From positions 62,001-126,000 of the forward strand of contig NZ_BAABEY010000020.1 of NCBI RefSeq assembly GCF_039540405.1: a stretch of DNA of 64,000 nt. Direction: 5' to 3'. The translations under genes were made by a program, and so were the position numbers. This DNA is from Ravibacter arvi (lineage in GTDB: Bacteria; Bacteroidota; Bacteroidia; Cytophagales; Spirosomataceae). The notes under the pieces are model-generated. The model made no database searches, had not been told where the DNA came from, and worked only from the letters and a program-made list of their open reading frames with translations. This document shows positions 9,019-17,341 of this stretch, in pieces. Position 1 is the stretch's first letter. Every line of letters starts with the position of its first letter.

Positions 9019-11127
9019 ATGAAATCGATCGTTTTATCCGTATTCTTATTTCTTCCTTTGCTTCGCCTAAATGCTCAAAACAAGGAGGAGATTGAAGTTA
9101 TCAAGTCAAAAACAAACGTGAGAGAACTCTTGCGGTTGAGTAAAGAATCCGAAGCGAGAGAAAAAGAAAACTACGCTAAGGCACTAAAATATGCAGCCCG
9201 TAATAATTGGAAACTCAAAGAGACTACTACTGAAGGAGGCATCCGGGAACTCAGAGGGATAACTGAAGATTTACAACCTATATATTACGAAACGCTGAAT
9301 TTAGGGGCAGGAATCACCACGAGAACAAATTATTTATACTCAGGAGGAGGTTTGGGGCTGAATCTACACGGCGAAAGCATGACTGTCGGCGTTTGGGATG
9401 CGGGTGCTGTCGCCACCGGTCATGAGCTGTTAGAGAATCGGGCTATACAAAAAGACTCCCCTTATAGTATAGATCCTCATTCAACCCACGTTACCGGTAC
9501 GCTAATCGGATCGGATCAGTTTGACAGCGGAAATTCCAGGGGGATGGCCTTTAAAGGAAACGCACATTGCTATGATTGGGGCAATCCAATATCGGAATTA
9601 AGTACTGAAGCTATGAATGGACTTCTGATATCCAACCATTCCTGGGCAGCCACTGCAGGATCCGGAGAGTATGACAGTCAAGCTGTCTCCTATGACAATA
9701 TTCAATTTTTAGCTCCCTATCACCTTGCAGTCTTCGCGTGTGGAAATTCTGGCGGGCCCATTGATAAACTGTATAATGCAACTAAAAACGGTTTGGCTGT
9801 GGCAGGTACCTTCAAGTTACCGGAATACCTGGGACCTTCGTCGGTCAAAATTATGACCCTAAATGGCATTCAATTTAGTAGTGCAGGACCGTCGGATGAT
9901 GGTCGCATTAAGCCAGATATTGCTGGTGTGGGGAGGGAGGTTCGTTCTTCGTATAACACCTCAGGAACTTATAAATACCGAAATTTATATGGCACTTCAA
10001 TGGCATCTCCAAACGTAGCTGGGTCACTTCTCTTACTACAACAGCATTATACCAATTTATACCCGTCAACCTTTATGAAAGCTGCGACTTTAAAGGGATT
10101 GGCTATTCATACCGCGAATGAAGCAGGTCCTCACCCCGGACCTGATATTAATTTCGGCTGGGGATTATTAAATGCCAGGGAGGCAGCAGAGACTATCTCC
10201 GAAATGGGTAATACATCTATCATAGAGGAAGATACTCTATTTAATACGCAGATATTTAGTAAAAGTGTACATAGCGGAGCCGGACCGCTGGTCGCAACAA
10301 TTTGCTGGACAGATCAGCCTGGCCCCGTGACTCCCAATAATGTGAGCACCCCCACGCTTGTAAGGGATTTGGATATTCGTATTACCTCTGACGGTGTGAC
10401 TTATTTTCCCTGGAAATTGGACAGTAGTAATTTCTTTGGACCGGCTATCTTGGGGGATAATATCCGTGACAATGTCGAAAAAATAGAGATACCTAACCCC
10501 GTCCAAGGTCAATCATATGAAATCACCGTAACCCATAAAGGAACGCTGCCTGCAGGAGGCCAGGATTTTTCTCTAATTGTTACAGGAGTTGAATCTACAC
10601 CCATTTGTGCGCTGAATGACACTATTACAGCCCCCACGGTCGTATTGGCCGATAATAATAAGCAAGCTGTACATAACATTGTGGCGCTAAACGAGGTGGT
10701 GTCCGGATCAGAAGCTGTCTACCATGCAGGGGACGAGGTAAAAATGATCGACGGGTTCTCGGCTTTAAGTGGTTCGACATTCAGAGCTTTTATCGAGGGG
10801 TGTTCCTATCACTACCCCGCAAGAATTGCTTACAATCAGCGGCCGGTCGTTACCTATGAAACAACAACCGGGCCGGCCGAATTGCCGCTCAAAGAAGCCA
10901 TAGTCTTTCCTAATCCAACTGACAGGGCTGTGACAGTGGAGACTCGCACGATAAAAGACGGCATGCTAAGGGTTAAAAGTATTACAGGGGAAGAGGTATA
11001 TCGGCGCGCGATAAAAGGCCAGAAACAGGTAACAGTGGAACTTGGAGAAGTGGGTTCAGGAATCTATATTATTCATTTGGAGGATATAGACGGATCTTCA
11101 TTTTCCAAAACTATTGTAAAGCAGTAA
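9019..11127 (+). CDS. S8 subtilisin-like serine peptidase with T9SS type A sorting domain
   Basis: This 702-residue preproprotein has a signal peptide (ending LNAQ, about residue 20), a helical propeptide (about 22-80), and a peptidase S8 domain with the full catalytic set: Asp127 in VGVWDAG, His157 in HSTHVTG, oxyanion Asn243 in ACGNSGG and Ser327 in GTSMASP. A beta-rich P-domain-like part follows (about 400-530), and the last 80 residues form a T9SS sorting domain (VFPNPTDRAVTVE ... GSGIYIIHLEDIDG ... KTIVKQ). It is thus expected to be exported across both membranes and anchored or released by the T9SS. It follows the repeat protein by 29 nt, so the protease may process or be displayed with that protein (inference). 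Confidence 0.9.
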   Translation: MKSIVLSVFLFLPLLRLNAQNKEEIEVIKSKTNVRELLRLSKESEAREKENYAKALKYAARNNWKLKETTTEGGIRELRGITEDLQPIYYETLNLGAGITTRTNYLYSGGGLGLNLHGESMTVGVWDAGAVATGHELLENRAIQKDSPYSIDPHSTHVTGTLIGSDQFDSGNSRGMAFKGNAHCYDWGNPISELSTEAMNGLLISNHSWAATAGSGEYDSQAVSYDNIQFLAPYHLAVFACGNSGGPIDKLYNATKNGLAVAGTFKLPEYLGPSSVKIMTLNGIQFSSAGPSDDGRIKPDIAGVGREVRSSYNTSGTYKYRNLYGTSMASPNVAGSLLLLQQHYTNLYPSTFMKAATLKGLAIHTANEAGPHPGPDINFGWGLLNAREAAETISEMGNTSIIEEDTLFNTQIFSKSVHSGAGPLVATICWTDQPGPVTPNNVSTPTLVRDLDIRITSDGVTYFPWKLDSSNFFGPAILGDNIRDNVEKIEIPNPVQGQSYEITVTHKGTLPAGGQDFSLIVTGVESTPICALNDTITAPTVVLADNNKQAVHNIVALNEVVSGSEAVYHAGDEVKMIDGFSALSGSTFRAFIEGCSYHYPARIAYNQRPVVTYETTTGPAELPLKEAIVFPNPTDRAVTVETRTIKDGMLRVKSITGEEVYRRAIKGQKQVTVELGEVGSGIYIIHLEDIDGSSFSKTIVKQ

Positions 11128-11193
11128 ATTTAAGAGATGAGCGAACGGCTGGTCTCTCTCTTCTATATACACGATCTGATGTTTTTGATTAAG

Positions 11194-11239
11194 CCATCTA
11201 CCCCCGCATGATCAATTTTTGATTATGTGGGGTAGATGG
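11194..11239 (+). terminator. Long hairpin downstream of the S8 peptidase
   Basis: CCATCTACCCC (11194-11204) pairs exactly with GGGGTAGATGG (11229-11239), and the stem continues inwards almost to a 3-nt loop with one bulged C and G-U pairs. No T-run follows, so it may act as a processing or stabilising hairpin rather than a classical terminator. The rest of 11128-11471 holds only this and the next hairpin. Confidence 0.6.
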
Positions 11240-11401
11240 TTGGTATTAATATTTGATACCCGTTATTGTATACGCGGCTTCCACAATAGTTAGCGAAAAC
11301 CATAGTAGAAGGCGTGTATTGCATAAGATATTTTAGTGCAAAGCTACCCGGTTGCTCCGGCGAAACCGATGCAACATTACACATTAGGGTCGGCAACAAA
11401 A

Positions 11402-11442
11402 TACGCCGATAAGAAACCCCGGGAGAGTTTCTTATCGGCGTA
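11402..11442 (-). terminator. Intrinsic terminator of the peroxiredoxin gene
   Basis: A perfect 16-bp inverted repeat (11402-11417 with 11427-11442, TACGCCGATAAGAAAC arm) encloses a 9-nt loop. On the minus strand it is followed by ATTTTG. It starts 30 nt after the stop codon of the minus-strand peroxiredoxin. Confidence 0.8.
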
Positions 11443-11471
11443 ACCTTAGGTTGATTGACGCCATGGCGACA

Positions 11472-12107
11472 TCAGTCCTTCGGATTGGGGGTATACCTCA
11501 GGTAAGACTTCACCGTCCTTACTCCTTTGGGAAATTGTCCGATTGCATCCTCTGTAGAGATCGCATTTGAAATAATGACATCATCGCCCGGATTCCAATC
11601 CGCCGGAGTAGCAACCTTGTAGTTATCTACCAGCTGAATCGAATCAATGACCCGGAGGATTTCGTCGAAATTACGTCCCGTAGACGCCGGATAGGTCAGT
11701 GTAAGCCTGATTTTCTTATCGGGATCGATCACAAAAACGGATCTTACCGTCATGGTACCGGAAGCCTTCGGATGAATCATACCGTAAAGGTTGGAGACCT
11801 CCCGGCCCTTGTCGGCGATCAAGGGGAAGCCGATGCGGGTCTGATGGATCTCATTGATGTCTTTGGACCAGCCATGGTGGTCCTCCACCCCGTCCACACT
11901 CACGACCAGCACTTTCACATTGCGTTTGTCGAATTCGTTCTGAAGCTGCGACGTACGCCCGATTTCAGTGGTACACACCGGTGTAAAATCAGCGGGATGC
12001 GACAGCAGCAGCCCCCAGCTATTGCCCAGGTATTGATGAAAACCAACTGTACCCAAGGTTGTTTCAGCCTGAAAATCAGGCGCGGTATCTCCCAATTGTA
12101 AGCTCAT
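11472..12107 (-). CDS. 1-Cys peroxiredoxin (Prx6-type)
   Basis: This 211-residue protein has the AhpC/TSA fold with the peroxidatic motif SHPADFTPVCTTE (Cys45) and the C-terminal domain typical of Prx6-type enzymes (PADWNPGDDVII...GVRTVKSYLRYTPNPKD). Cys45 is the only cysteine, so it must be a 1-Cys enzyme needing an outside thiol for recycling. It reduces hydrogen peroxide and alkyl hydroperoxides in the cytoplasm. It has its own terminator and stands alone. Confidence 0.95.
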   Translation of the reverse strand: MSLQLGDTAPDFQAETTLGTVGFHQYLGNSWGLLLSHPADFTPVCTTEIGRTSQLQNEFDKRNVKVLVVSVDGVEDHHGWSKDINEIHQTRIGFPLIADKGREVSNLYGMIHPKASGTMTVRSVFVIDPDKKIRLTLTYPASTGRNFDEILRVIDSIQLVDNYKVATPADWNPGDDVIISNAISTEDAIGQFPKGVRTVKSYLRYTPNPKD

Positions 12108-12252
12108 AATACTACTTTATTTTTGTGATTGTTAACCGTCACAAGTTAGCCAACCTCCGGCAACGACTATGGCACCAATTACCCTTCTCGTTGTATTAAT
12201 CACCGATCAGCCTTCACCCTGTAATAGGTGCCCTCGTTTTCAAAGCAGGCAG

Positions 12253-12310
12253 CTAACACCTCAAAACTGACAGCTCAAGGCTAACACCTAACGACTCACA
12301 CCTCACACCT
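12253..12310. repeat. ACCTCACACCT low-complexity repeat
   Basis: Reads CTAACACCTCAAAACTGACAG... and ends ACTCACACCTCACACCT on the plus strand, a degenerate relative of the GAGGTGTGAGG elements elsewhere in the window. Here it lies between the peroxiredoxin promoter region and the terminator of the next gene, not directly before a start codon. Confidence 0.5.
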
Positions 12311-12322
12311 ATCCAAAAAAAA

Positions 12323-12352
12323 GCCAGGCAAATCAGTTCCGATGTGCCTGGC
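12323..12352 (-). terminator. Intrinsic terminator of the glycine-zipper lipoprotein gene
   Basis: GCCAGGCA (12323-12330) pairs with TGCCTGGC (12345-12352). On the minus strand the stem is followed by eight T residues. It lies about 40 nt past the stop of the gene at 12393-12845. Confidence 0.9.
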
Positions 12353-12392
12353 AATTACAGTGTGGTATAGGATTTCTTAACGAAACGGGAGG

Positions 12393-12845
12393 CTATTTCC
12401 CTTCTTTCTTTCTCTTCTGTGCATCTACAATTGCGCCGGTTCCGGCGCCTACGCCGGCGCCGATCAGACTACCCACAATTGCGCCCTCAGCGCGGTTCTT
12501 GTTGATAATCGCTCCGGTAACCGCACCGGTCCCGGCACCCACTACGGCGCCTTTTGCGGTATGGTTCCATTTCCTGCGCGCCGGTTGGGAAGGAGTGTTG
12601 ACAACCGCTACATCTTGTCGGTTTTCTTCCCCGTTATGCCGGTCCGGCTCCTCAATATTCCGCTGCGCCTCTCTTTCTGCCATTACGGTCCGCATAGAGT
12701 CTATTACGGCCATTTTAGCCATCTCAATCTTCATTGAGTCAATTGTAGCCTGTTTTGCGCTCAATAATTCAGCCTCTTTACCCGTGTTGCTGTGACAGGC
12801 AGCCATTACGCCGCCGGCAATACACAAAGAAACTACGATCTTCAT
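12393..12845 (-). CDS. Glycine-zipper lipoprotein
   Basis: A 150-residue protein with a lipoprotein signal (GVMAAC, Cys16), a charged helical part with repeated IDSMKIEMAKMAVIDSM-like segments (about 28-60), and a C-terminal glycine-zipper (about 95-140: GAVVGAGTGAVTGAIINKNRAEGA and a second similar half) of the YMGG/Gly-zipper type. Such zippers insert in or pack against membranes. The function in Bacteroidota is unknown; an envelope-structural or stress role is plausible. Confidence 0.75.
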   Translation of the reverse strand: MKIVVSLCIAGGVMAACHSNTGKEAELLSAKQATIDSMKIEMAKMAVIDSMRTVMAEREAQRNIEEPDRHNGEENRQDVAVVNTPSQPARRKWNHTAKGAVVGAGTGAVTGAIINKNRAEGAIVGSLIGAGVGAGTGAIVDAQKRKKEGK

Positions 12846-12971
12846 AAGACAAATATTTGGTAAATACTGTTAGCTACTCCGCCAAAATCGTGCCAGCAAA
12901 ATTCCGGTAAGACCGTTCGGTAACCGTCTTTGTACTTTCCTATGATTGTATTTTCGACCCGCCTGTGAGAG

Positions 12972-13979
12972 ATTGACAACAATAGGTTTGGCGCCGCACC
13001 AACCGGAGGGTCATCCCGACCGCAGTGGAGGGATCTCCCGCTCCCTGCACCTAGTCCCTTTCAGAGGGCTTTTTAGTACCAACAGGAGATCCTTCAGTTC
13101 CACTGCGTTCCATTCAGGATGACCATCCGGCAGATGCGCTACCATTGACAACAACAGGTTTGAGGCCGCACCAACCGGAGGGTCATCCCGACCGCAGTGG
13201 AGGGATCTCCTGCTCCCCGCATCCAATCCCTTTCAGAGGACTTTTTATAGCAACAGGAGATCCTTCAGTTCCACTGCGTTCCATTCAGGATGACCATCCG
13301 GCAGATGCGCTACCATTGACGACAACAGGTTTGGAGCCGCTCCGACCGGACGGTCATCCCGACCGCAGTGGAGGGATCTCCCGCTCCCCGTACCCAATCC
13401 CTTTCAGAGTACTTTTTATAGCAACAGGAGATCCTTCGACTCCACTGCGTTCCATTCAGGATGACCATCCGGCAGAGGCGCTACCATAGACAACACGATG
13501 GATGGCGCCGCTCCCACCGGAGGGTCATCCCGACCAGTGGAGGGATCTCCCGGTCCCAGTACCCAATCCCTTTCAGAGGGCTTTTTTATAACAGGAGATC
13601 CTTCAGTTCCACCGCGTTCCATTCAGGATGACCATCCGGAAGATGCGCTACCATTGACAACAACAGGTTTGGAGCCGCTCCAACCGGAGGGTCATCCCGA
13701 CCGCAGCGGAGGGATCTCCCGCTCCCTGCACCTAATCCCTTTCAGAGGACCTTTTTTCTTGCAACAGGAGATCCTTCAGTTCCACTGCGTTCCATTCAGG
13801 ATGACCGTCCGGCAGATGCGCTACCATTGACAACAACAGGTTTGGAGCCGCACCAACCGGAGGGTCATCCCGACCGCAGTGGAGGGATCTCCCGCTCCCC
13901 GGACCCAATCCCGTTTTCAATACACTTTAACTACAGGAGATCCTTCGACTCCACTGCGTTGCGCTCTGGATGACCATCC
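12972..13979. repeat. Six tandem copies of a ~171-bp palindromic element
   Basis: Units begin (ATTGACAAC or variant) at 12972, 13144, 13315, 13486, 13653 and 13826, giving lengths of 172, 171, 171, 167 and 173 bp plus a truncated last copy. Each unit has a left arm beginning GGTCATCCCGACCG(C)AGTGGA and ending GGGATCTCC, and a right arm GGAGATCCTTC...CCACTGCG...GGATGACC that is its imperfect reverse complement. The centre contains CCCTTTCAGAGGG followed by a T-run, resembling a small terminator hairpin. Long open frames cross it on both strands but follow the repeat, not a protein. The region 12846-14137 holds no gene. Confidence 0.9.
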
Positions 13980-14071
13980 CGCCGACACCCTCCGGTCGGA
14001 GTGCCCCCAGGCTGTTATCAATGGTAATACCCACCCCCCGCAGAACCATTAAAATTTTCGGAAATCCTTTT

Positions 14072-14088
14072 TTAGTTAGGATAACTAA
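14072..14088. promoter_or_regulatory. Operator TTAGTTA-GGA-TAACTAA before the mini-thioredoxin gene
   Basis: A 7-bp perfect inverted repeat with a 3-nt centre, TTAGTTAGGATAACTAA. A TATATTTA box (14090-14097, one mismatch from TAnnTTTG) follows directly, so a bound protein would cover the promoter. The right part recurs at 14391-14403. The nearby MarR gene at 14731 is the obvious candidate regulator. Confidence 0.65.
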
Positions 14089-14137
14089 CTATATTTACAA
14101 CATCATAGTATTCACTCACAATTAAACCATCAGTAAA

Positions 14138-14371
14138 ATGGCAAAATCAGTTTTCTACCATGCGGGATGCCCCGTTTGCCTCAGTGCAGAACACGACATC
14201 GTTAACCTGGTCGGCGCAGACCAGGTAGAAGTAGTCCACATTGGCCAGGACCGAAACAGGATTGAAGAAGCCGAAAAGGCCGGAGTAAAGTCTGTCCCCG
14301 CCCTGGTGACACACAATGGGAATGTGCTGCACATCAATTTCGGCGCATCCCTTGCCGACGTCAGAGGTTAA
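14138..14371 (+). CDS. Mini-thioredoxin/glutaredoxin-like protein with CPVC
   Basis: A 77-residue cytoplasmic protein with a thioredoxin-like fold: beta strand, Cys11-Pro-Val-Cys14 active site, and the cis-proline region VKSVPALVTHNG (about 50-61). It is as short as glutaredoxins and has no signal peptide. It should catalyse thiol-disulfide exchange. It is the first gene of a small module with DUF2024 and a MarR regulator and has an operator-like palindrome in front. Confidence 0.8.
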   Translation: MAKSVFYHAGCPVCLSAEHDIVNLVGADQVEVVHIGQDRNRIEEAEKAGVKSVPALVTHNGNVLHINFGASLADVRG

Positions 14372-14387
14372 AAAAATTTGCCCTACA

Positions 14388-14404
14388 TAATTAGGATAAC
14401 TAAC
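14388..14404. promoter_or_regulatory. Second copy of the TTAGGATAACTAAC operator
   Basis: TAATTAGGATAACTAAC repeats the right 13 bases of the operator at 14072-14088 exactly (TTAGGATAACTAA). A TAACATTG box (14401-14408, one mismatch from TAnnTTTG) overlaps it, so DUF2024 seems to have its own promoter under the same control. Confidence 0.6.
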
Positions 14405-14445
14405 ATTGTGGGGCATTTTATTCTTATAACAAAAACAATAGTAAG

Positions 14446-14709
14446 ATGCAGGTAGCAGTTTGGGACACCTATGTAGCCAGGAAGGACGGAACCGTCATGC
14501 ACTTTGATATCATTGCGCCCAGGGAAGTGAAAGACCCCGGAGTAATTTACGCCTACGGAGACGAATACCTGAAAACGAAAGGGCAATCAAAACAGCCGTT
14601 AACTTCGCGGGAATGCCGGTTCTGCCATATCGAAACAGTAACCCCGCAATGGCAAAACGAGATCAGCCAAAAAGGTTATGCTATCTATGAAATGGAAAAT
14701 TGCAGCTAA
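14446..14709 (+). CDS. DUF2024 family protein
   Basis: An 87-residue protein closely matching DUF2024 over its whole length: MQVAVWDTYVARKDGTVMHFDI at the start and the conserved ECRFCHIE with Cys57 and Cys60; a further Cys86 sits at the end. No function is established for this family. Cytoplasmic, no signal. The CxxC and the location between a CPVC thioredoxin-like gene and a four-cysteine MarR gene suggest a thiol or metal-related role (inference). Confidence 0.85.
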   Translation: MQVAVWDTYVARKDGTVMHFDIIAPREVKDPGVIYAYGDEYLKTKGQSKQPLTSRECRFCHIETVTPQWQNEISQKGYAIYEMENCS

Positions 14710-14713
14710 TGTT

Positions 14714-14727
14714 GCATAAATTTATGC
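14714..14727. promoter_or_regulatory. Perfect palindrome GCATAAATTTATGC before marR-type gene
   Basis: A 14-bp perfect palindrome ending 3 nt before the MarR start codon. It differs from the TTAGGATAACTAAC operator. It could be a second regulatory site or control translation of the MarR gene. Confidence 0.45.
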
Positions 14728-14730
14728 CGC

Positions 14731-15339
14731 ATGAAACCATCTGATTTTGACCTGGCACACCAGGCGACAAGCACTGAAAGCAAAATCGTAGCTTCCCTGG
14801 AGCGGATTGCCCAGGCTTTCCGTGTTTTGCTCTGGCAGGAAAGCAAAGCTTTCGCGTTGAGTCCGATTCAGGTGCAGGTGCTGATTTTTCTGCTTTACCA
14901 CAGTCGTGAAAAAAGAAAAGTCAGCTACCTGGCGGAGGAGTTCAATATGACCAAAGCCACTATCAGCGAAACTGTCAAGACCCTGGAGCAAAAAAAACTG
15001 GTTGCCAAGGAACAGGAGCAGCCGGACACCAGAAGCTATACGATTAACCTGACCGAAAAAGGAAGAGAGCTTGCTGACAAAACCTCATTTTTTACGCGGG
15101 AAATCCGCACCCCGATTGACAGACTGGCTCCCGACGACAAAGAAAACCTGCTCTTGAGCTTACTCGATATCATCAGGCATCTAAACCAATCAGAAGTAAT
15201 TACCATTCAAAGAATGTGCACGACCTGCGCTTACTACCAATCATCAGGGAATGGGCAGAAGCATTTTTGCAGGCTGCTCAATGAAAACCTGCACGTGACT
15301 GCGCTACGGGTCGATTGCCCGGAACACGAAATGAAGTAA
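14731..15339 (+). CDS. MarR-family regulator with C-terminal four-cysteine domain
   Basis: Residues about 17-150 form a MarR winged-helix domain (VSYLAEEFNMTKATISETVKTLEQKKLVAKE recognition region, DTRSYTINLTEKG wing). Residues 160-202 add a small extension with Cys163-x2-Cys166, Cys180 and Cys196 (CTTCAYY, HFCRLLN, DCPEH), suitable for an iron-sulfur cluster or zinc. This makes it a likely redox or metal sensor. It ends the three-gene module with CPVC and DUF2024 proteins, and the two TTAGGATAACTAA sites upstream are its probable targets. Confidence 0.85.
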   Translation: MKPSDFDLAHQATSTESKIVASLERIAQAFRVLLWQESKAFALSPIQVQVLIFLLYHSREKRKVSYLAEEFNMTKATISETVKTLEQKKLVAKEQEQPDTRSYTINLTEKGRELADKTSFFTREIRTPIDRLAPDDKENLLLSLLDIIRHLNQSEVITIQRMCTTCAYYQSSGNGQKHFCRLLNENLHVTALRVDCPEHEMK

Positions 15340-15374
15340 TACTTGAGCGGGAAGCCTGCCCGGGGAGCGTCTCT

Positions 15375-16487
15375 TCAAAGCTTCAGCATTTGCTTTTTGC
15401 CGCTGGCGCAGGCCGCATAAATAGCATCCAGGATTTTCAGGTCCTTCAGCCCCTCTTCGCCGTCTACCGGCACAAGGGGTTTCTTCCCGTCGAGCAAAAG
15501 CGCAGCCATTCCATCCATCTGGAGCGTCTGGTGCGTAACATGGGGAATATCAAGCTCACCTTTGTGCGTACGTGCCTTCAGCGGACCATAGCCGGTAGAA
15601 GGCTGCATTTCCGCAAAACCTTTTTCGCCGTTCAGGAAAAAACGGTCCAGGTAACTCATGTTGTAGGTAGAGAGACAAGAGGCCACTGCGCCACCGGGAA
15701 ACCCCAGCTGGAATTGTATTGTTTCGTCAACTCCCTCCTTAAAACGCTCCGGGTCGGTCTTCGTTTCCTGGGCGGTAACCCATATCGGCTCCTCGCCCAC
15801 CATATAGCGCGCGCCGTTAACGGCATATATACCGATATCCATCAATGCTCCGCCGCCGGCGAGCTTTTTCTGCATGCGCCACTGGCTGGGGTCGCCGATT
15901 TTGAACCCGCTTAATCCCTGGAAAAAACGGATTCTGCCAAATTCCCCCTCCTGGCGCATCCGGATAATCGCAGTCGTTTTATTTTCGAAATGCAGCCGGT
16001 AGCCCACCAGCAACTGCACACCGGCCGCTTTGCAGGCAGCAATCATTTCCTCACCCTCCTTCGCGTTCAATGCCATCGGCTTCTCGCAAATCACATGCTT
16101 TTTGGCCCTGGCAACGCGAATCGCCTGTTCTTTGTGCAGCGCATTGGGCGTGATAATATAAACAGCGTCAATATCGGGGTTGTCCCCTACGCGGTCAAAA
16201 TTCTCGTAATTGTAACGACTGTTTTCCGGCACCCCGTACAAACTCCCCCAACTTTTCAGTTTATCGGGGGTGCCGCTGATCAGGCCTGTTATTTTTACTC
16301 GTTTACAGTCTTTGATCGCTTCAGCCACACGCTTCGCATAGCCGCCAAGCCCGAGCAGCGCTACCCGCAGCACCCGCTCCTGCGAACCGGCCGCCCCATA
16401 CGGCGCCCCTTCAGCGGCCGACCATACAGGAAAAGCAAATGCTGAGGCAGCGATGCTTTGTAAGAAATGACGACGGGAGTTCTTCAT
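15375..16487 (-). CDS. Tat-exported Gfo/Idh/MocA family oxidoreductase
   Basis: A 370-residue protein with a twin-arginine signal (NSRRHFLQSIAASAFAFP), a Rossmann NAD(P) domain (VALLGLGGYAKRVAEAI near residue 42, and the conserved EKPMALN near residue 135), and the C-terminal alpha/beta substrate domain (GGGALMDIGIYAVNGARY). The family oxidises or reduces sugars and inositols with NAD(P); the cofactor would be loaded before Tat export. It is followed by the SGNH hydrolase gene upstream on the same strand, about 77 nt away. Convergent with the MarR gene. Confidence 0.85.
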   Translation of the reverse strand: MKNSRRHFLQSIAASAFAFPVWSAAEGAPYGAAGSQERVLRVALLGLGGYAKRVAEAIKDCKRVKITGLISGTPDKLKSWGSLYGVPENSRYNYENFDRVGDNPDIDAVYIITPNALHKEQAIRVARAKKHVICEKPMALNAKEGEEMIAACKAAGVQLLVGYRLHFENKTTAIIRMRQEGEFGRIRFFQGLSGFKIGDPSQWRMQKKLAGGGALMDIGIYAVNGARYMVGEEPIWVTAQETKTDPERFKEGVDETIQFQLGFPGGAVASCLSTYNMSYLDRFFLNGEKGFAEMQPSTGYGPLKARTHKGELDIPHVTHQTLQMDGMAALLLDGKKPLVPVDGEEGLKDLKILDAIYAACASGKKQMLKL

Positions 16488-16564
16488 GATTGATCGGCTA
16501 CGTGAAATAAGAATTATTATGCAATATAAAAGAATTTCACAAATTTAACCCATTCAACTGCGCT

Positions 16565-17311
16565 CTATTTCCAAAAACCACTTTTCATAAATGCCTCAAA
16601 CCACGCCCGGCCCATTTTAGACATCGCCTTGGAGTTGGGATGCACATCGTCTACCAATTCAGTTTCATCGACCACCGAATGGATGTCAACCAGCTCAATC
16701 CGGTAGTTCAGTTTTTTCAGTGCGTCTACTACCGCCGGTATCTGCTCATTGTATCGCCTGGTCTGGACAATAAAGTCCTGTTTTACCTCGCCCGAAGCAA
16801 CCCTTGCGCTGCTGACCGGCAATAAATTACCCAGCAGGATTTTCACATCCGGCTTTTTATAAAACAATGCCACCAACAGATCGCGCATATCGGTGACGAT
16901 TTTCTCTGCTTTATCACCCCTGAAAACGTCATTGATCCCGGCCATTACCAGCACCACATCAGGCTCGTACCGGTCCATTACCTGGTCTGTACCTAAACTT
17001 TTCAGCCCAAGGGACTTCTCTTCCCGCCCCTCGAGGATCTGATGTACGCGCCAGCCGCCGAATCCCTCGTGTTCAGGGTCTTTCATTCCATCGGAATGCC
17101 GGGTCTGGCTTCCTACGAAGTCGTACTTTATGCCCGCGCTGTCGAGCAGCTGCTGCAGCGGCAGCCGGTAGCCTCCCGGCGGCTCCGACATGGTACCCCT
17201 GGTATTGGAGTCACCCATAGGCATTATTTTTACAGGCTGTTGGGCAAAGGCTGCAACGCAGCCGCACGCGAATAAAAAGGACAATAACATGCGGGACAAA
17301 TTCTGTAACAT
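16565..17311 (-). CDS. Secreted SGNH/GDSL hydrolase
   Basis: The ATG at 17311 is used; two codons upstream is only a TTG. A signal peptide (to about residue 24, AFAQ) precedes an SGNH hydrolase: block I GDSN with Ser35, block III GINDVF, and block V DDVHPN giving the Asp and His. Such enzymes remove acetyl or other acyl groups from carbohydrates or lipids. Likely periplasmic. Substrate unknown. Confidence 0.85.
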   Translation of the reverse strand: MLQNLSRMLLSFLFACGCVAAFAQQPVKIMPMGDSNTRGTMSEPPGGYRLPLQQLLDSAGIKYDFVGSQTRHSDGMKDPEHEGFGGWRVHQILEGREEKSLGLKSLGTDQVMDRYEPDVVLVMAGINDVFRGDKAEKIVTDMRDLLVALFYKKPDVKILLGNLLPVSSARVASGEVKQDFIVQTRRYNEQIPAVVDALKKLNYRIELVDIHSVVDETELVDDVHPNSKAMSKMGRAWFEAFMKSGFWK

Positions 17312-17341
17312 ATACAAAAGGCTGGGTGGGTGGTTTTATTT

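Noticed and set aside
13011..13920. Open frames of 60-115 codons on both strands in the tandem array
   Set aside because: They follow the repeat period, have repeated near-identical peptide blocks on both strands and no start context; they are a by-product of the DNA repeats.
12972..13979. CRISPR array
   Set aside because: Units are about 171 bp and similar over their full length; there are no 20-40 bp repeats with unique spacers and no cas genes.
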